The notes under the pieces are model-generated. The model was given only the letters and a program-made list of their open reading frames with translations, was not told where the DNA came from and searched no databases. Both the position numbers and the translations under genes were made by a program. A stretch of 64,000 bases of DNA from Turnera subulata. Its lineage: Eukaryota; Streptophyta; Magnoliopsida; Malpighiales; Passifloraceae. Positions 61,889-64,000 of this stretch are shown here, one piece after another; positions within the stretch are counted from its first letter, which is position 1; each line of letters starts with the position of its first letter. The stretch lies in NCBI GenBank assembly GCA_028386065.3, contig JAKUCV010002763.1:124001-188000 (forward strand), in the 5' to 3' direction.

Positions 61889-62149
61889 GATGATGATGAG
61901 GACTATTCGGGAATGAGGATGCTGATCCGATGGATGTGGAGGATGAAGAGGACCAAAATGATGATGAAGAAGAAGCAGCTCTTGATGGGGAGGAATCTGA
62001 GGATGATGACGGGAGCCAAAGCCCACTTTCTGAACTCTTATTTTTAGTTCTAGTCTTATACTTCTTTACTTCTATCTTTAGTATGCAATTGTCATTTCTT
62101 TTTGCTAATACCAAAAGGGAAAAGATCAAAGAGTATGTGTAATCAAATT

Positions 62150-64000
62150 AACCTCAGTTTCGTCGTTAATTCAAAAAATCATATGCATCAAGTTAAGGGA
62201 AATCAATTTGGAATTTGTGAATACCCGACCCAAAATCACTTGGACCCATTCACCTTTCCCTTACACCTTCTTCATAACCGTCATCCAACATCTTTGGAGT
62301 CGCCACCCAAATTTTATTAAGGGACAAAAACTTGGGAAAACCCCTTTAGGTGACTCCATTTAGGCTACTGAATAGCGAACCAAAGATGCTGGACCCGGGG
62401 ATTCGTCATGGATGGGAAGGTGTTATGCACCCATCCATATTGGGGCAAAACTTTGTGCAATTAGAGGATTTTGTATGCCTTGTCCAAGTGTGCAAATGTG
62501 AGCAGCAAAACACATAGTAACTGAATATTAGAAAGAAAGGGGAGAAGAAGAAGATTGGGCTTGAGTATCCACCACTAGAAACCACCTACGTACCCCTGCG
62601 ACCGGGTTCAAAGCCCACGTAGTTCTTGACATGGCATCACAACAATCACATCATCATCAACATCAACATCTCAACAATAGTTGGTCAGACAAAAAGGGAT
62701 TAGGATTACCTCTTGCAACCCTCCTCTAGCTTCTTGATTTGGGTTGTGCCTCCCACACAATTTCTCCCACTCCTCAACTCAATCTTGGAGTTCTTCTTGA
62801 TTTTCCCCCTTTGCTGTCTTCAATGGATGATGCTACCCACGAAATTCTCCCAGAGTTTTGCCTATGGAACTATTTCTTAATCTTGGAGAGATAGAGTTTC
62901 TCCAAGCTTCAAAGCGTTATGAAGAGTGTTTGTGCAATAGCATGTGTCTCGTGGAATGTGAGAGAGGGGTCCTATTTATAGTATTCTGGGTAACCTAGGG
63001 GCGTGGACCAACTTATTGATCAAGGTAATGGCCAAAAATCTGGGCCAAAACCGTGTAGAATCAGATTACGGGCGAAAATCGGGGAGAAAACGCGTTTCTA
63101 GGTGTGCATGACTGCCATGGCCGGCAGTCATCCTATGGATGACAGCCAGGCCGGGCGGTCATGGGTGGAAGACCACCCAGGCCCGGCGGTCATCCCGAGT
63201 TGGCCGCCCGTGCCTACGCGTCTCATCCGTCCTTTCCTTTTTTAGTCCCGATTCTCCCCTAATTCCTCCCTGATTGATCCTACCGCTTAATTAACCCGTA
63301 GACTGCCCAGAATCCCCGGCTTTCTTGATTACTACTCCTCTCAATCCTCTCCTAATTGACTAATTACACATTAATTCCTCATTTTATGCCGAAATCATAC
63401 CAAAAACATTCTTGCTATTAAGGAATGATATAACTCTAATTTTCCACAAAAATCAGAGCTAAATTTGTTTGCAAGCAAGGTGTTAATTGGTCGTGCAACT
63501 CTGAAGAAAAGTCCATACCTTATTAAATTGGACCCTTACATTTATCTTCAACCCAAGAATAAATATAATCAGGTTTAAATAAATAAACAAGCCCAAATTT
63601 AATGAGATAAAAATACATTTTAGCAATTTAGTCCTTAACATATCCTATGATTAGATCGTCTCACTAATCCTAGGCATATAAAAGTCTTAATTACTATAAG
63701 ATATGAATTCTACCAAAATTAAACTCCATTCATGCTTCAACCCAAGTCTTACTCATCAATCTTATGATTCAGACATGTCTGGAGTCTAATCTCAACATAA
63801 TTTTTATGGGTCAAATTTGGGTGTTCACAAATGCCCCTCGTTGGTGAATCTTTAAGACTTAAAGACGAAGCAACGCAAGGAAGGAACAACCAAATTTGGA
63901 TAACGAATGTGAGTGTTGTGGACCAATGGTTGGATCATCACATGCTCCACCTCGAGAATCATCTCATTCCGGGGTTTGTGATTGACTCATCTCATCTCTT
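62150..64000 (+). repeat. Probable Ty3/gypsy Tat/Ogre-type LTR, incomplete
   Basis: Landmarks are GGAGTCGCCACCCAAATTTT near 62296, GGGAAGGTGTTATGCACCC near 62416, a C/G-rich inverted-repeat patch (GCCGGCAGTCATCC, GGCCCGGCGGTCATCC) at 63115-63205, and AATGCCCCTCGTTGGTGAA near 63830. These phrases occur in large plant Tat/Ogre-lineage LTRs and their neighbourhoods. There is no protein-coding domain, and the second LTR is outside the window. Boundaries are uncertain. Confidence 0.4.

Larger units (their letters stand above)
59491..62040 (+). pseudogene. Second ORF (plant-transposon-protein-like, env position)
   Basis: ATG 59491 starts MAGGKKGSKGKAPMIEK, a basic Ser-rich leader. The body (GRKFQYNAVCVRAFYSTLRR, LEEFGMLAQLPHQGED, SINPEYCVIFYLVTRVIKP, FMLVLMTEHASAFYEHPLPY) has the style of the putative plant transposon protein domain found beside SIRE-type copia elements. 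A one-base change in an A run (60289-60292) shifts the frame, which continues ISDATFPAGSSQEGRRPTR until the inverted LTR enters at 60403. The C-terminal part resumes after 61712 (IDRIDMEVQRQGHALRSYFA), passes a GAT-repeat Asp run (61846-61885) and ends acidic with a hydrophobic stretch (LLFLVLVLYFFTSIF). The role is unknown; env-like by position only. Confidence 0.7.
52605..62120 (+). mobile_element. SIRE-like Ty1/copia element with second ORF, 3' LTR missing
   Basis: In order: 5' LTR (52605-54006), primer site, gag, protease, integrase, RT, RNase H (to 58895), a palindrome array with TATA box (59028-59402), a second ORF (59491 to about 62040, split by an inverted LTR), and a purine tract AAAAGGGAAAAGATCAAAGAG (seen as AAAAGGGAAAAG at about 62104). 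The expected TGTTAGACAATATTG start of a 3' LTR does not follow. A second ORF and acidic C-terminus place it in the SIRE/Maximus lineage. The frames carry several stops and shifts. Confidence 0.85.

Noticed and set aside
61721..62129. His-rich and Ile-rich minus-strand frames
   Set aside because: They are antisense readings of the GAT microsatellite.

Overview
The window is nuclear DNA from a flowering plant, most likely a eudicot. Host-type genes are few and intron-containing, and most of the 64 kb is layered transposable elements: LINE, Ty3/gypsy, Ty1/copia, Mutator-like and hAT. There is no bacterial-style operon, CRISPR array, rRNA or tRNA gene. No species is assigned. One assembly gap (N run) lies at 60656-61475.

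Layout. 1-890 is a decayed leucine-rich-repeat receptor gene fragment. About 1000-4465 (minus) is a broken 12-oxophytodienoate reductase (OPR) gene with four recognisable exons; a non-autonomous Mutator-like element (1600-3517, 9-bp target duplication) sits in its third intron. 5051-22790 is one LINE of about 6.1 kb on the minus strand, bounded by a 17-18 bp target duplication and split by a Tekay-type gypsy element (7075-18675, plus). That element carries a 256-bp Mutator-like MITE in its 5' LTR only, so three insertions can be ordered in time. 22.8-26.0 kb is AT-rich non-coding DNA with a diverged ~0.5-0.6 kb direct duplication.

26.0-32.3 kb (minus) is a SIRE-like copia element that has lost its reverse transcriptase. 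It is followed by an orphan LTR and by a replication protein A-like gene (minus) interrupted inside an exon by a 1,022-bp hAT element. After a degraded gypsy LTR and a fold-back MITE comes the only intact-looking host gene, a 64-residue single-span membrane protein (39898-40506, two coding exons). 42818-50042 is a complete but coding-dead copia element inserted, with 5-bp target duplication AAGTT, into an endogenous pararetrovirus (Caulimoviridae-like) remnant. From 52605 to about 62.1 kb is a second SIRE-like copia element (plus) with a second ORF, interrupted by an inverted related solo LTR that holds the gap. The last 1.9 kb looks like a Tat/Ogre-type gypsy LTR.

The most unusual signal is a cis module in the two SIRE-like elements. 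It consists of paired copies of the 12-bp palindrome AACATCGATGTT, each pair able to form a 12-bp hairpin with a ~9-nt loop, repeated at ~74-bp intervals and ending 75-100 bp upstream of a TATA box. The module is present in the U3 of both LTRs and again inside the second element, just before its second ORF. This suggests that the element carries an internal promoter for that ORF, built from the same parts as its LTR promoter. The N gap falls exactly where a third LTR should carry the array.
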